Part shown: piece by piece, positions 32,243-33,171 of the stretch | Position numbering within the stretch: position 1 is the first letter of the stretch | How the letters are laid out: the number at the start of each line of letters is the position of its first letter | Assembly (NCBI GenBank): GCA_005804885.1 | Contig: SYOX01000236.1 | Coordinates: 1-33,171 of the forward strand | Length of the DNA: 33,171 nucleotides | Direction: 5' to 3' | DNA from: Pseudomonadota bacterium | GTDB lineage: Bacteria; Myxococcota_A; Bradymonadia; Bradymonadales; GCA-2716585 | Program-made: the position numbers and the translations under genes | Notes under the pieces: generated by a model | The model's input: the letters and a program-made list of their open reading frames with translations, nothing else | What the model was told of the DNA's origin: nothing | Databases searched by the model: none

Positions 32243-33171
<929 letters not shown>

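Overview
The window reads as chromosome of a high-GC, didermic, gliding or surface-associated deltaproteobacterium-type organism, most likely a member of the Myxococcota/Bradymonadota group. Several features point there: a pilB-pilT-pilC-pilS-pilR gene order like that of Myxococcus, two transmembrane Ser/Thr kinases side by side, a secreted protein with MopE-like Asp/Asn/Cys motifs, many lipoproteins with Pro/Glu- or Ala/Lys-rich linkers, and formylglycine-generating-enzyme-like domains used as parts of membrane proteins. The assignment is inference; no rRNA is present.

Layout. 1-845 (minus): 5' part of an exported TPR protein whose 42-residue repeats are almost identical at DNA level. 1230-2816 (minus): MurJ lipid II flippase, preceded by tRNA-Leu(UAA). 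3160-6694 (minus): a cysteine-ladder protein, two stand-alone cyclic-nucleotide-binding-fold proteins, an ECF sigma factor, its membrane anti-sigma factor and a small membrane protein, all in one direction with short gaps. 6818-9423 (minus): zinc-ribbon/TM/FGE-like protein followed 5 bases later by a lysine 2,3-aminomutase family enzyme. 9631-12201 (plus): lipoprotein, replicative helicase DnaB, HU. 12294-16689 (minus): two paralogous Ser/Thr kinases and a small TPR-like membrane protein. 16905-18746 (minus): MopE-motif lipoprotein. 19011-21005 (plus): TMTC-like membrane glycosyltransferase/TPR protein. 21006-21440: intergenic cluster of three copies of a hairpin (REP-like) element. 21441-23712 (minus): SAM methyltransferase-like protein and PHP-like lipoprotein. 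23862-24707 (plus): exported protein of unknown function. 24805-25839 (minus): extended SDR (epimerase/3-beta-HSD type). 26111-33171 (plus): type IV pilus motor and regulator genes, cut by the window end inside pilR.

The genes together describe envelope biology: peptidoglycan precursor export, type IV pilus extension and retraction with its two-component control, envelope stress sensing (ECF/anti-sigma), kinase signalling and a set of surface lipoproteins. The least explained part is 5341-6694, where a protein with 13 cysteines at exactly every third residue is encoded with two cNMP-fold proteins that have no output domain, directly upstream of the sigma/anti-sigma pair. Other points of interest are the variable concave-face codons of the TPR array, the REP-like elements, a triple 9-mer inverted-repeat array in the leader of one kinase gene, and a Thr-to-Pro change directly after the PilT Walker A motif.
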